Positions 44,381 to 54,551 of a stretch of DNA of 64,000 bases are shown here, one piece after another. Position 1 is the first letter of the stretch; each line of letters starts with the position of its first letter. The notes beneath the pieces are model-generated. The model ran no database searches. It was not told the origin of the DNA and saw only the letters and a list, made by a program, of their open reading frames with translations. Source of the stretch: Oscillospiraceae bacterium (lineage in GTDB: Bacteria > Bacillota > Clostridia > UBA1381 > UBA9506); the NCBI GenBank assembly GCA_015068935.1, contig SVJO01000001.1, positions 1 to 64,000 on the forward strand, given 5' to 3'. The position numbers were made by a program, and so were the translations under genes.

Positions 44381-44494
44381 CTATAAATAATGTCTTTCTG
44401 TTTTAATGAGCCTTGCAAAGCACGAAAGACAGCATGGCACAAATCGAAAGTATGTATTGTATTTCTTTTTCTTACAACATCGACATAAGCCCAT
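44381..44494 (-). CDS. 37-aa cysteine-rich ORF adjacent to attR
   Basis: MGLCRCCKKKKYNTYFRFVPCCLSCFARLIKTERHYL; RBS-like gaaagg. Confidence 0.35.
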   Translation of the reverse strand: MGLCRCCKKKKYNTYFRFVPCCLSCFARLIKTERHYL

Positions 44495-44512
44495 ATTCAT
44501 CAACCTTTCTAA

Positions 44513-44540
44513 CCATATACAACAATAATGAGCGTATGAA
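44513..44540. other. attR: dyad arm 44513-44530 plus core GAA 44538-44540
   Basis: CCATATACAACAATAATG matches the inverted attL arm 17/18; cotJC resumes at CTG 44541. Confidence 0.85.
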
Positions 44541-44936
44541 CTGGCACACCTTGAAATGGTAGGAACGCTTGTACATCAGCTTACAAAAAATGCAACAACA
44601 TCTCAGATAGAAAACAGTCCTCTTGCACTGTATTATGTTGACCATGCCAAAGGTGTATGGCCGGTTTCTGCTGCAGGTCAGGATTATACTTCTATGAGTT
44701 TTGCAGTTAAGGGAGACCCTATTGCAGACTTGGTTGAAGATTTAGCAGCAGAGCAAAAAGCTCGGGCAACATATGATAATATTTTAAAATTATCCAATGA
44801 CCCTGATGTTAACTGCGTTTTAGCATATCTGCGTGAACGTGAGGTTGTTCATTTCCAGAGATTCGGTGAAGCTCTTGATAAAATTCAGAATTGTATGCCG
44901 AATCAGAAATATTACATGGGTATAAAAAACGATTAG
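44538..44936 (+). pseudogene. cotJC: CotJC 3' fragment
   Basis: (E)LAHLEMVGTLVHQLTKNAT...GDPIADLVEDLAAEQKARATYDNILKL...LREREVVHFQRFGEAL: C-terminal CotJC, open back to 44538. Confidence 0.93.
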
Positions 44937-44955
44937 TATTTTCCATTAAAAACTA

Positions 44956-44983
44956 TAAGAGCATGTATTTTTGCATGCTCTTA
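44956..44983. terminator. Hairpin after cotJC 3' fragment
   Basis: TAAGAGCATG...CATGCTCTTA. Confidence 0.6.
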
Positions 44984-45079
44984 TTATATTGATTATACAA
45001 TAGACTTTTTGTATTTATGATGATATAATAAATATTAAAGTTTTATAACAATTTATTTTAACAGAGAGGAATAAAGTTT

Positions 45080-45877
45080 ATGAAAGCCCTTATTACCGGA
45101 GCAAGTTCAGGAATTGGTCGTGATATAGCAAGAGTTTTATCAGAAATGGGATACGATATAATCGCCGTTGCAAGAAGGATTGAGCGATTAGAGGAATTAA
45201 AGAAAGAATTGAAAACTAATGTTGAAATTATATCTTTAGATGTTACAAATGAAGAAGAATGCAGAAAATTGGCGCTTAGAGCTTCTGAAATTGATGTTTT
45301 TATTAATAATGCAGGCTTTGGTGTTTTTGGTGATTTTTGTTCAACAGACCTGGATGCAGAACTAAAAATGATTGATACAAATATTTATGGAATGCATATT
45401 CTTTTAAAGTTATTTCTCAAGGAATTCAAAAAAAGAGATAGTGGATATATACTTAATGTAGCATCTCTTGCAGCTTTCTTTCCCGGTCCTCTTTTCGGGG
45501 CATATTATGCTTCTAAAGCCTATGTTCTTCGCATAACACAAAGTATTGCCGAAGAATTAAGGCAAGAAAAAAGCAACGTAAAAATCAGTGTGTTGTGTCC
45601 CGGTCCTGTTAAAACAGAATTTGAAAATGTTGCAAAAGTTTCTTTCGGAAACGAAACAGAAAAAATAGGCAAAAACATTATACTTTCAAGCAGAACAGTT
45701 GCTGAATATGCAGTTAAAAAGCTTTTTAAAGGAAAAATGATTATCGTTCCCGGCTTTATAATGCGTATAGCTGTACTGATGCGTCATATTCTCCCTGATA
45801 AACTTCTTTCAAGGGCGGTTTTCTTTATCCAAAGCAAAAAAATGCTTCAGGAAAAAACCATTAAGTTGAATAACTGA
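45080..45877 (+). CDS. SDR-family short-chain dehydrogenase
   Basis: ITGASSGIGRDIA; NNAGFGVFG; YYASKAYV. Confidence 0.9.
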   Translation: MKALITGASSGIGRDIARVLSEMGYDIIAVARRIERLEELKKELKTNVEIISLDVTNEEECRKLALRASEIDVFINNAGFGVFGDFCSTDLDAELKMIDTNIYGMHILLKLFLKEFKKRDSGYILNVASLAAFFPGPLFGAYYASKAYVLRITQSIAEELRQEKSNVKISVLCPGPVKTEFENVAKVSFGNETEKIGKNIILSSRTVAEYAVKKLFKGKMIIVPGFIMRIAVLMRHILPDKLLSRAVFFIQSKKMLQEKTIKLNN

Positions 45878-46178
45878 TTATTTTTAAATCATAAATATCT
45901 TCAAAGCTTATCCTTCTTTTTACAAGGGTAAGCTTTTTAAAACATAAATCAAATGCAGATACTACTCCCTCGGCTTCAATATATTCTCCTTCGCAATAAT
46001 ATACAACCTTTATCATCATTCCTTTATTAATCTGCCCGAGTTTTGCTGACAGTTCATGCATACTCTCTTCGGTGAGTTCGCGTTTTTGCACCACTACCCT
46101 TTCTTTATCTTTAAGCAAATCACTGTAACCTCTCAAGGGTGAAAATGACGAAAACTGTTTTGCTCTATCATTCACCAT
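45861..46178 (-). CDS. YolD-like protein
   Basis: Small protein overlapping the Y-family polymerase gene; YolD-like sequence. Confidence 0.7.
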   Translation of the reverse strand: MVNDRAKQFSSFSPLRGYSDLLKDKERVVVQKRELTEESMHELSAKLGQINKGMMIKVVYYCEGEYIEAEGVVSAFDLCFKKLTLVKRRISFEDIYDLKIISYST

Positions 46179-47436
46179 TATGACCTCCTACCATTTTATT
46201 GCGCACCCTTGCTGTAGCCTTCTTATTAAGACTTATCCCTTTTAAAACTGCATTTTTCCCAAATTTTTCCTTTATATCTATTAAAACCTTTAGTCTATCC
46301 CTTTCTTTTTCTTCGGCTGCATAATCAGAAAACAAATCAATCGCAGTAAATTCTTCCTCTATTAAGTTATTTAGTCCGATATTGAGTTTACGTATAGGAT
46401 ATCCTTTTTGAGTTGTCTTTATATAATAACTGATAAAAGCATCTGTTATTTTCTTTAATGATGATGTAAAGTTTTCTAACTTTACAGTTCCTCCCGTTGT
46501 CTTTATTATGTTTTTTGAGTAACCTACATACAGTGAAACAGAATTCGTTACAAGATTTTTTTCGACTATTTCAAGAACTAAAGGCTCAATCATTTCCTTT
46601 AGCACTATTAGTGCATCATCATAAGAATAATCTTCAAATAATATTTGACCGGTTGACACAGATGCACTCTGAGGAATGTAATTGTGAATATCAGCAATTG
46701 TACAAGGTTCTATACCTTTTGCATGGTCAATAAGAAATTGGGCATTGACTCCAAACTCTTTATAAAGTATTTTTTCATCTATGTGCGCTACACCATACAA
46801 ATCATCAATCCCATATTTTTTCAGTCTGTTTGCAATTCCTTTTCCTACATTCCATATATCAGTTATAGGCTTATGATGCCAAATAGTTTTTTTAAATTTT
46901 TCTATATCTAACATTCCTATATTATCTTTTGAGTGTTTTGCTGAAATATCGAGGGCTACTTTAGCTAAAAACAAGTTTGTACCAATACCTGACGTTGCAC
47001 AAATACCTGTTTCATTATACACTGCATCAATGAGCATTTTCGCTATTTCTACGGGCGTCTTATTGTAGAGCTTAAGATAAGACGTTACATCAAAGAAACA
47101 CTCATCTACAGAATAAACATATATATCCTCTTTTGCTATATATCTTAAATATATGCCATAGATATCAGCAGAATATTTCATATAAAGCTTCATTCGCGGT
47201 TTTGCTGTTATATATGAGAGTTTATCTGGAATCTCGAAAATTCTGCATCTGTTTTTTATTCCAAGATTTTTCATGGCAGGGCTAATAGCAAGACATATCG
47301 CTCCTCTGCCGCGGGACGGGTCAGCTACAACAAGATTTGACGTGAACGGATTAAGCCCTCTCTCTACACATTCTACAGACGCATAGAAACTTTTTAAATC
47401 TATACATAAATATACTTTTTCCATATTCTCCTCCAA
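46168..47436 (-). CDS. Y-family DNA polymerase (UvrX/ImuB type)
   Basis: CIDLKSFYASVECVERGLNPFTSNLVVAD; YSVDECFFDVT. Confidence 0.9.
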   Translation of the reverse strand: MEENMEKVYLCIDLKSFYASVECVERGLNPFTSNLVVADPSRGRGAICLAISPAMKNLGIKNRCRIFEIPDKLSYITAKPRMKLYMKYSADIYGIYLRYIAKEDIYVYSVDECFFDVTSYLKLYNKTPVEIAKMLIDAVYNETGICATSGIGTNLFLAKVALDISAKHSKDNIGMLDIEKFKKTIWHHKPITDIWNVGKGIANRLKKYGIDDLYGVAHIDEKILYKEFGVNAQFLIDHAKGIEPCTIADIHNYIPQSASVSTGQILFEDYSYDDALIVLKEMIEPLVLEIVEKNLVTNSVSLYVGYSKNIIKTTGGTVKLENFTSSLKKITDAFISYYIKTTQKGYPIRKLNIGLNNLIEEEFTAIDLFSDYAAEEKERDRLKVLIDIKEKFGKNAVLKGISLNKKATARVRNKMVGGHNGE

Positions 47437-47464
47437 TAAAAAAGAACATATGTTCTTTTTTATT
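47435..47464. promoter_or_regulatory. LexA box (GAACATATGTTC) in a 30-bp perfect palindrome
   Basis: AATAAAAAAGAACATATGTTCTTTTTTATT just upstream of the polymerase start. Confidence 0.8.
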
Positions 47465-47602
47465 ATATCATATATATTTCAGATTAGCAATAGAAAGGTA
47501 TAAAATATTCTCCGTTAAATAAGTTATTTGTAAATGGCGGCAAATAAAAAGAAGCATCTCTATATGATGCTCCTAAAATATTTCTGATTAATTTATCTTA
47601 AG

Positions 47603-48592
47603 TCAGTTCTCAAGAAATTCTCCGCAAATTTCTTCGTTCATAAAACTTATAATATCATAAGAACAACTCAAGGCTAACCATAATTTAGTATATATAGCAG
47701 CAAAACAACATAGTGGAAGTTTTACTAAATTTAGTTCATCAAAAATTTTTGAACTTTCATATATATATTGCACCCTTAAATTAACAAGAAAAACAGGAAT
47801 CTGTAAATTTTTGGCTCTTTTACAAAAATTAATTAAATTAATATTATCGGTATTGAGCGTAGCAGAATGATATGGAGTTAATATAACGGCTCTGAATTTT
47901 TCAAGGTTATAATTAAAAGAATCCGCTGGATGGCTGCTGATAACAAGAATATCCGATTCGTTTTTAAATTTAACATTTCTGCATACTTTCCTGTTTTTAA
48001 CTGGCTTAAACTCATTGTTTATGATAACTTTATTATCCTCATAATACGCATATGGCTCGCTGTCAATACTATACAAATCGTCAAATGTTTCAACATGAGT
48101 AAGAAGTCTTGTCCCATAATGAATTGATGTTGCGTCTTTAAGCGTATTTTTATAACTTACAAAGACTCCGCTTCCGGCTTTCGACTTAATAAATGAAACA
48201 GCCGCCTCAAAATTAATATTTCCGTTTGATTTTTCAGAGTTTAAGGGATAATTAGCAGAAACAATAACAACAGGAATGTCAGTTATTTCGAGTGTGTAAC
48301 TAAGAGCTGCCGCTGTGTATTGAATTGTGTCTGTACCATGTGTAACAATGACGCCGTCATAGTCCTCTTTCAAACACTCATTAACGCATTTTATAAGTGT
48401 TGTCAATTCTTTGCCGGACAGATTTTCACTTGAAATTGAATATGGATTCAGTATGTCGAATTTAACATCGTTTCCATATTTATTTACGTAATTATTTATA
48501 AGTGTTTGTTTTAACGAGTCATCAAGACAAACCCAGTCTCCGCTTAAAGCACTCCCTATTGTTCCGCCTGTAAAAATAACTGCTATTTTCAT
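47603..48592 (-). CDS. Asparaginase family protein
   Basis: MKIAVIFTGGTIGSAL; VIVTHGTDTIQYTAAALSY. Confidence 0.85.
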   Translation of the reverse strand: MKIAVIFTGGTIGSALSGDWVCLDDSLKQTLINNYVNKYGNDVKFDILNPYSISSENLSGKELTTLIKCVNECLKEDYDGVIVTHGTDTIQYTAAALSYTLEITDIPVVIVSANYPLNSEKSNGNINFEAAVSFIKSKAGSGVFVSYKNTLKDATSIHYGTRLLTHVETFDDLYSIDSEPYAYYEDNKVIINNEFKPVKNRKVCRNVKFKNESDILVISSHPADSFNYNLEKFRAVILTPYHSATLNTDNINLINFCKRAKNLQIPVFLVNLRVQYIYESSKIFDELNLVKLPLCCFAAIYTKLWLALSCSYDIISFMNEEICGEFLEN

Positions 48593-48635
48593 TTTTCCTC
48601 CTAAAAAACAGATGTAAAGTTTAATAGCTTTACAA

Positions 48636-49466
48636 TCAATTGGAAACACTCCTGATTAACGCAATTTCTTCCCTGTAGCCAGAAACATCGTTTGGAGTTT
48701 CAAGATAAAATGGAAGGTTTTTAAGTCTCTCATTATTAATTATATTTGATATTGCATCTAAACCCAGACTTCCCTCTCCAATTTTTTCGTGCCTGTCTTT
48801 ATGGCTTTCAAAAGAATTTTTAGTATCGTTTAAGTGAATAGCGCAAAGTCTGTCAAGTCCGATTATTTTGTCGAATTCATCTAACACCCCGTCCAAATCA
48901 TTAACGATATCATATCCTGCATCAAAAACATGACATGTATCAAGACAAACACCGATTTTTTCATTTAATTCCACACCGTCAATGATTCGTTTTAATTCTT
49001 CAAATGTTGAGCCAACCTCACTTCCCTTGCCTGCCATAGTCTCAAGAAGAACTTTCGTTTGATGCTCAACCTTTAAAATATCATTTAACGTCTGGCAAAT
49101 CAGTTCTATTCCCTTATCAATTCCCTGACCGACATGGCTTCCTGGGTGAAAATTATACATATTTCCAGGGACAAAATCCATTCTTCTGAGGTCATCAGCC
49201 ATAACTTCGTGTGCAAAAATTCTCGTTCTTTCATCAGCGGAACAAGCATTTAGTGTGTAAGGAGCATGAGCTAATATTGGACCAAAATTTATATTCTTCT
49301 TTAATTCTAAAAATTTTTCAATGTCAGCCATGTCAATATCTTTTGCTTTTCCGCCTCTTGGATTTCTTGTAAAAAACTGAAAGACATTTGCATCAATACT
49401 GAGAGCCTCCTCTATCATATGAGTAAAACCTTTTGATGCAGATAAATGACAGCCTATTTTAAGCAT
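48636..49466 (-). CDS. nfo: Deoxyribonuclease IV (endonuclease IV)
   Basis: [48 protein letters not shown]. Confidence 0.93.
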   Translation of the reverse strand: MLKIGCHLSASKGFTHMIEEALSIDANVFQFFTRNPRGGKAKDIDMADIEKFLELKKNINFGPILAHAPYTLNACSADERTRIFAHEVMADDLRRMDFVPGNMYNFHPGSHVGQGIDKGIELICQTLNDILKVEHQTKVLLETMAGKGSEVGSTFEELKRIIDGVELNEKIGVCLDTCHVFDAGYDIVNDLDGVLDEFDKIIGLDRLCAIHLNDTKNSFESHKDRHEKIGEGSLGLDAISNIINNERLKNLPFYLETPNDVSGYREEIALIRSVSN

Positions 49467-49520
49467 AATTTCTACCTTCCGTTTATATTATTAATTATTT
49501 TTCATATCTTTATCATAAAA

Positions 49521-49550
49521 ATTTTCCAACCGCTTTTGCGGTTGGAAAAT
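49521..49550. terminator. Bidirectional hairpin terminator
   Basis: ATTTTCCAACCGC-TTTT-GCGGTTGGAAAAT perfect 13-bp stem. Confidence 0.75.
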
Positions 49551-49560
49551 TCATGTTGTA

Positions 49561-50100
49561 TTAATAATTTTCAGCTCTTACAAAGAAATATGCTTTTGGA
49601 TGGTCACAAACAGGACATACCTCTGGAGCACTTTCTCCAATATGGAGATGTCCACAGTTTCCGCACTGCCAAATTTTTTCACTGTCCTTTTTAAATACAG
49701 TATCATTTTCTATATTTTGTGCAAGAGTATTATATCTTTCTTCATGCTCTTTTTCAATAGCAGCAACCATCTCAAAAAGAGCTGCAATCTTATCAAAACC
49801 TTCTTCTTTTGCTTCTTTTGCAAAAGTAGCGTACATATCAGTCCACTCATATCTTTCGCCTGCTGCAGCATCTTTTAAATTTGAGAGAGTGTCACCAACA
49901 CCGTCATGAAGAAGTTTGTACCATATTTTAGCATGCTCTTTCTCATTAGCCGCTGTTTCTTCAAAGATGTTAGCAATCTGAACATAACCGTCTTTTTTTG
50001 CTTTCGATGCGAAATATGTATATTTATTTCGTGCCTGTGACTCGCCGGCAAAAGCCGTCCATAAATTAGCCTCTGTTTTTGTTCCTTTTAAATTACTCAT
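49561..50100 (-). CDS. Rubrerythrin
   Basis: [23 protein letters not shown] motifs; [27 protein letters not shown]. Confidence 0.95.
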   Translation of the reverse strand: MSNLKGTKTEANLWTAFAGESQARNKYTYFASKAKKDGYVQIANIFEETAANEKEHAKIWYKLLHDGVGDTLSNLKDAAAGERYEWTDMYATFAKEAKEEGFDKIAALFEMVAAIEKEHEERYNTLAQNIENDTVFKKDSEKIWQCGNCGHLHIGESAPEVCPVCDHPKAYFFVRAENY

Positions 50101-50259
50101 AATTAACCTCCTGTATATTATAATTTATTATTTAAATCTAAAAATATTTTATCATAACAAAATTTTAAAATCAATATTAAATAATAAATTTATCCTTTGA
50201 CTTTTATAATAAATTGTTGTATTATATATAAAGGATAAAAAAAGGAAAGGCGTTTCTTT

Positions 50260-50865
50260 ATGATTATAGATTTTAACAGAACAATAGCGTACAGGTGTTC
50301 ATGTTGCGGCGAAATTACTTTTGCCTCATTTTCGATTTTTGAACTTTCAGGCGGAAAAGGCTTGTCGGTTCAATGCTCATGCGGAAAATCAAAAGTCAAT
50401 ATTTTACCTGAAAACAAATCAAATTACAGTATTAAAATAAAATGTCTAATATGCGATGAATTTCACAAATTCAATCTCCCGTTTCAGACACTTGCAAAAA
50501 AAGACTGTACAACCTTTATGTGCCCCAATGTCGTTGTAGGCCTCGTATTTATTGGCCACGATGCCGCTGTGAGAAAAAATGTTATATCAAATGAAGAATA
50601 TATTAATGAAGTTGTTACTGCGTGCGGTCTTGACCATACAGGAAAAAACGGTGTAACAATGCTGAAAGCTCTCGATAAAATTCAGGAATTGTCAGACAAT
50701 GAAATGCTTTACTGTGAATGCGGGTCCAATCTTATTGATGTTGAGATTCATGAAGATAATCTTGTTTTAAAGTGCTGTCTTTGCGGAGCCAGTCTATCTA
50801 TTTCAGCCGAATCAATAAGAGACGGAAATTTCTCACATATTGATAAATTGATTTTAAAACATTAA
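50260..50865 (+). CDS. Conserved cysteine-rich protein, unknown
   Basis: AYRCSCCGEITFASF; CECGSNLID; LKCCLCGASL. Confidence 0.65.
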   Translation: MIIDFNRTIAYRCSCCGEITFASFSIFELSGGKGLSVQCSCGKSKVNILPENKSNYSIKIKCLICDEFHKFNLPFQTLAKKDCTTFMCPNVVVGLVFIGHDAAVRKNVISNEEYINEVVTACGLDHTGKNGVTMLKALDKIQELSDNEMLYCECGSNLIDVEIHEDNLVLKCCLCGASLSISAESIRDGNFSHIDKLILKH

Positions 50866-50870
50866 CATCA

Positions 50871-50902
50871 AAAAAACGATTTCAAATAAGAAATCGTTTT
50901 TT
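50871..50902 (+). terminator. Intrinsic terminator
   Basis: AAAAAACGATTTC-aaataa-GAAATCGTTTTTT. Confidence 0.75.
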
Positions 50903-50986
50903 TCTTCCCAATTTTTTCTTTACATAAAAATTCCTTGCTTGCACACAATAATATTGTAAATTCAAGCAAAAGGAGCAATTTCATAT

Positions 50987-51532
50987 ATGAAAGCAACCGG
51001 AATTGTTAGAAGAATAGATGACCTAGGACGAGTAGTTATACCGAAAGAAATCCGCAGAACAATGCGTATCCGTGAGGGCGACCCGCTCGAAATATATACT
51101 GACAGAGACGGTGAGGTTATTTTTAAAAAATATTCCCCCATTGGCGAGATTGGGGATTTTGCACTTCAATATGCAGAAAGTTTATCAAGAACAAGTGGAC
51201 ATCCCACATGTATAACAGACAAAGATAATGTCATTGCTGTTTCAGGTGTACCTAAAAGAGAGCTTTCCGACAAAAAAATCAGTCCTGAACTTGAAAAGTT
51301 TATGGAAGATAAAGTAACATTTATTTCAAGCGGTCCGCAAAGCGAAAAAATAAATGTTATTGATGGAAGTGAAAAATATACCGCCGGTGTTGTTGTACCA
51401 ATTATTTCAGAGGGAGACACAATCGGTTCAGTCGTTTTCTTTTCAAATGATACTCCTCCTAAAATGGGAGAGGTTGAAGAAAAACTTGCGCAGTCAGCAG
51501 CAGGCTTTTTAGGAAGACATATGGAGCAATAA
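50987..51532 (+). CDS. spoVT: Stage V sporulation protein T
   Basis: MKATGIVRRIDDLGRVVIPKEIRRTMRIREGDPLEIYTDRDGEVIFKKYSPIGE. Confidence 0.95.
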   Translation: MKATGIVRRIDDLGRVVIPKEIRRTMRIREGDPLEIYTDRDGEVIFKKYSPIGEIGDFALQYAESLSRTSGHPTCITDKDNVIAVSGVPKRELSDKKISPELEKFMEDKVTFISSGPQSEKINVIDGSEKYTAGVVVPIISEGDTIGSVVFFSNDTPPKMGEVEEKLAQSAAGFLGRHMEQ

Positions 51533-51647
51533 ATAAAAAACAGATATCTAAGATGCATATAGCACTAATAGGTATCTGTTTTTTATTTGACAAATACTTT
51601 TGATTACTATATAATTATTTCAAAGTAATATATGGGGGGTTTAGCAT

Positions 51648-54158
51648 ATGTCTGCCATTTTAAATATAGTTAATAAATATAAAAAAACAATTATACTGAC
51701 AGTATCTTTTTTTGTTCCCGCTATTTTACTGCTATTAGTTTATAAATACTCAAACATTTATCCTTTTGGTAAATATTCGCTATTGATTATGGATTTAGAT
51801 GCACAATATATTGATTTTATGATATATCTAAAACATGCAATAACTGATGGCAGCAGTCTTATATATTCGTGGACAAAGGCCGGCGGCTCTCCCCTTCTTG
51901 ATTTGTTTTTCTATTATACTGCCTCGCCTTTAAACTTAATTTTATTACTTTTTGAAGATAGCAAAATGTATAATGCCGTTCTGGTTTTAAATCTTATAAA
52001 AATTGGAATGTGTGGAGTTTCTTTTTCAATATTTCTGTATTATAAAAACAGAAAATGGTCATTAAATTATGCTTTTTTAGCTTGTCTTTATTCTCTGTGT
52101 ACATACAATGTCGCATATTCAATGTGCCTGATGTGGCTTGATGCATTAATTCTTTTACCGATAATTTTAATTGGAGTTGAAAAAATATTAAAAGAAAACA
52201 AATGTGTATTCTTTATTTGTTCATATACTTTGATGTTTTTTTCAAATTTTTATACATGTTATATGATAACTATATTTGTAGCTATTTATTTTATATATAT
52301 GTGTATTATAACAGATGAGAAAAAATTTATCAAAAAAGGACTTCTGCTCTGTTTTGCAGGAATAGTTTCTGTGCTTCTTCTTTCCTGGCAGCTTCTCCCT
52401 TCAATTGAAAACATGGCTGCGGGGAAATTATTAAAAGGTGTGACGGACTCTAAATCATTTTTTACAGTCAGCGCGGACACGTTTATAAAAATGATATTCC
52501 CTGCACAATGTCATAAAATAACAAACCAAGGCGGACCAAATGTCTTTTCAAGTGTAATAGTTACAATTTTTGTTGCGTTATATATGGTAAATCCTAAAAT
52601 AAAGGTTAAAGAAAAAATTGCATCATGTGCTGTAATTGTTTTTTTCCTGTTAAGTTTTTACATAAATGCTCTTGATGTTTTCTGGCATATGTTCCAGGCT
52701 CCTACGTGGTTCCCTTGCAGATATGCATTTTTGTTTGTATTTTTTGTATTATATCTTTCGTCAAGATCAATACTTTATCTAAAACACATAAATGTAAAGA
52801 AAGTTATATTAACTTCGGTCTGTGTATTGCTTTTTTATATTTTAATTTTCGTGGTTGCAAAAGATAAAATTTCAAATATAAACGGAGCAATTGTTTCATT
52901 TGTCTTAATTATTTTTTATGGTTTATTATTAACACTAGAAAGAACTAATAAAAGACGTGTGTTTTTTGCTTTAATAGCAATAATAATGTCATTTGAGGTT
53001 GTTTACAACTCATTATATACAGTAGAACGTCTGCACAAACTTTTTAAATATAAACAAACATCTGAATTTGAAGAGTTTATATCATCGGTTTCTGGGGATG
53101 TTGATGAAATACAGAAATACGATGACAGTTTTTATCGTATAGAAAAAGACTTTTCGCGCAGTAATAATGACTCAATGACACTAGGCTACAACGGAATTGC
53201 ACATTATAGCTCATCATATAATCAGAGCTATAATAAAATCATAAGAAGTCTCGGAATATTACAAACAAGCATTTCGCTCGAATATAAAGGAGCGACACCT
53301 GTTACAAACTCTCTGCTTGGAGTAAAATATTTCTTCTCAAAAAAACCTGAGCTTTATGAAGGATATAGAGAAATGGTTTCGGGTAAAAATTACACAGTAT
53401 TAGAAAATCAATATTTTCTACCGATTGGATATGCAGTAAATGAGGATATACTGGAAATTGGTAAATTTTCAAAAGATTATATTTCAAATCAGAATTTACT
53501 TACAGAGGCCATTTGTGGTATTGAGTGTTTTGAAGAAATGACTTTTGAGCAAAAATCCAATGTTTTAGAATTTACCGCAACCAGTAATTCACCGCTTTAT
53601 ATATCAATAGATGACTATAAAAATACAATAGACAATATAAAAGTAAACGGTAAGGTTCTCCCGAATTCTTCATACGGAAGAAGCAGACTGTGCTCGCTTG
53701 GAAGTTTCTCTAAAGGCGATAAAATTACTGTTAGATTTAACAATAAACTATCTGATAAGGTTTATTTGTATTCATTTAACATGGAAGAGTTTATAAAAAT
53801 GCATAAAAAGTTAAACTCAAACGTATTAAATATTACAAGACACACTGATACCAAACTTGAAGGAAACTTTACTGCAGATTCTGACAGATTATTCTTTACT
53901 ACCATTAATTATGATAAAAACTGGACAATTAAAATCGACGGCAAAGAAGTTGAACCCGTCAAACTGTTGAATAACTTCATTGGAATAAATGTCCCATCCG
54001 GTATGCATGAAATAACCTTTACGTATACACAAACATCTTTTTATATAGGTGTTGGAATTTCTTTAATAACTCTGGTATTTATCTTATCAACTGCAATTAT
54101 AAGAAAACAAAACAAGATGAAAAAATATATTTCATCAACCAACACATTAACTGATTAA
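51648..54158 (+). CDS. YfhO-family multi-pass membrane protein
   Basis: YPFGKYSLLIMDLDAQYIDFM...; C-terminal YDKNWTIKIDGKEV. Confidence 0.85.
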   Translation: MSAILNIVNKYKKTIILTVSFFVPAILLLLVYKYSNIYPFGKYSLLIMDLDAQYIDFMIYLKHAITDGSSLIYSWTKAGGSPLLDLFFYYTASPLNLILLLFEDSKMYNAVLVLNLIKIGMCGVSFSIFLYYKNRKWSLNYAFLACLYSLCTYNVAYSMCLMWLDALILLPIILIGVEKILKENKCVFFICSYTLMFFSNFYTCYMITIFVAIYFIYMCIITDEKKFIKKGLLLCFAGIVSVLLLSWQLLPSIENMAAGKLLKGVTDSKSFFTVSADTFIKMIFPAQCHKITNQGGPNVFSSVIVTIFVALYMVNPKIKVKEKIASCAVIVFFLLSFYINALDVFWHMFQAPTWFPCRYAFLFVFFVLYLSSRSILYLKHINVKKVILTSVCVLLFYILIFVVAKDKISNINGAIVSFVLIIFYGLLLTLERTNKRRVFFALIAIIMSFEVVYNSLYTVERLHKLFKYKQTSEFEEFISSVSGDVDEIQKYDDSFYRIEKDFSRSNNDSMTLGYNGIAHYSSSYNQSYNKIIRSLGILQTSISLEYKGATPVTNSLLGVKYFFSKKPELYEGYREMVSGKNYTVLENQYFLPIGYAVNEDILEIGKFSKDYISNQNLLTEAICGIECFEEMTFEQKSNVLEFTATSNSPLYISIDDYKNTIDNIKVNGKVLPNSSYGRSRLCSLGSFSKGDKITVRFNNKLSDKVYLYSFNMEEFIKMHKKLNSNVLNITRHTDTKLEGNFTADSDRLFFTTINYDKNWTIKIDGKEVEPVKLLNNFIGINVPSGMHEITFTYTQTSFYIGVGISLITLVFILSTAIIRKQNKMKKYISSTNTLTD

Positions 54159-54185
54159 AAGGTATAAATTGAAGCAGGATTAGAG

Positions 54186-54551
54186 TTATCTCTTTTCTTG
54201 CTTCTTTTTCTTGAATATTTCGTATAATCCCATTGCAAAAAGAAACAACGCAAAAAATTTTCGAAGAGTCTGTGCAGAGATTACTCCTGCAACAATTGCC
54301 CCTCCTGCAGCTCCTGCCACACCTGAAAGGATGATGGGAATTGCTGTTTTAAAATCAAGTGATTTGTTTTTAAAATGTACAACAAGAGCCACAGCTGCAG
54401 TCGGAATAAAATATAATAAATTTATACCCTGAGCATTATGTTGGTTTACGTTTAAAAATATTGACAGCGCAGGAATTAAAATTGTGCCTCCGCCTATTCC
54501 CATTCCGCTTATAACCCCGCTAAACACCCCAATCAGTACGGCCAGAATCAT
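54186..54551 (-). CDS. TauE/SafE-family half transporter
   Basis: GVFSGVISGMGIGGGTILIPALS. Confidence 0.8.
   Translation of the reverse strand: MILAVLIGVFSGVISGMGIGGGTILIPALSIFLNVNQHNAQGINLLYFIPTAAVALVVHFKNKSLDFKTAIPIILSGVAGAAGGAIVAGVISAQTLRKFFALFLFAMGLYEIFKKKKQEKR

Larger units (their letters stand above)
1607..44540. mobile_element. Integrated siphovirus-type prophage inserted in cotJC
   Basis: Split cotJC halves at both ends; shared GAA core; serine integrase, repressor, replication, terminase, capsid, tail and lysis genes between. Confidence 0.95.

Noticed and set aside
1607-44540. tRNA-gene attachment site for the prophage
   Set aside because: Both flanks are cotJC coding sequence; no tRNA-like sequence at either end
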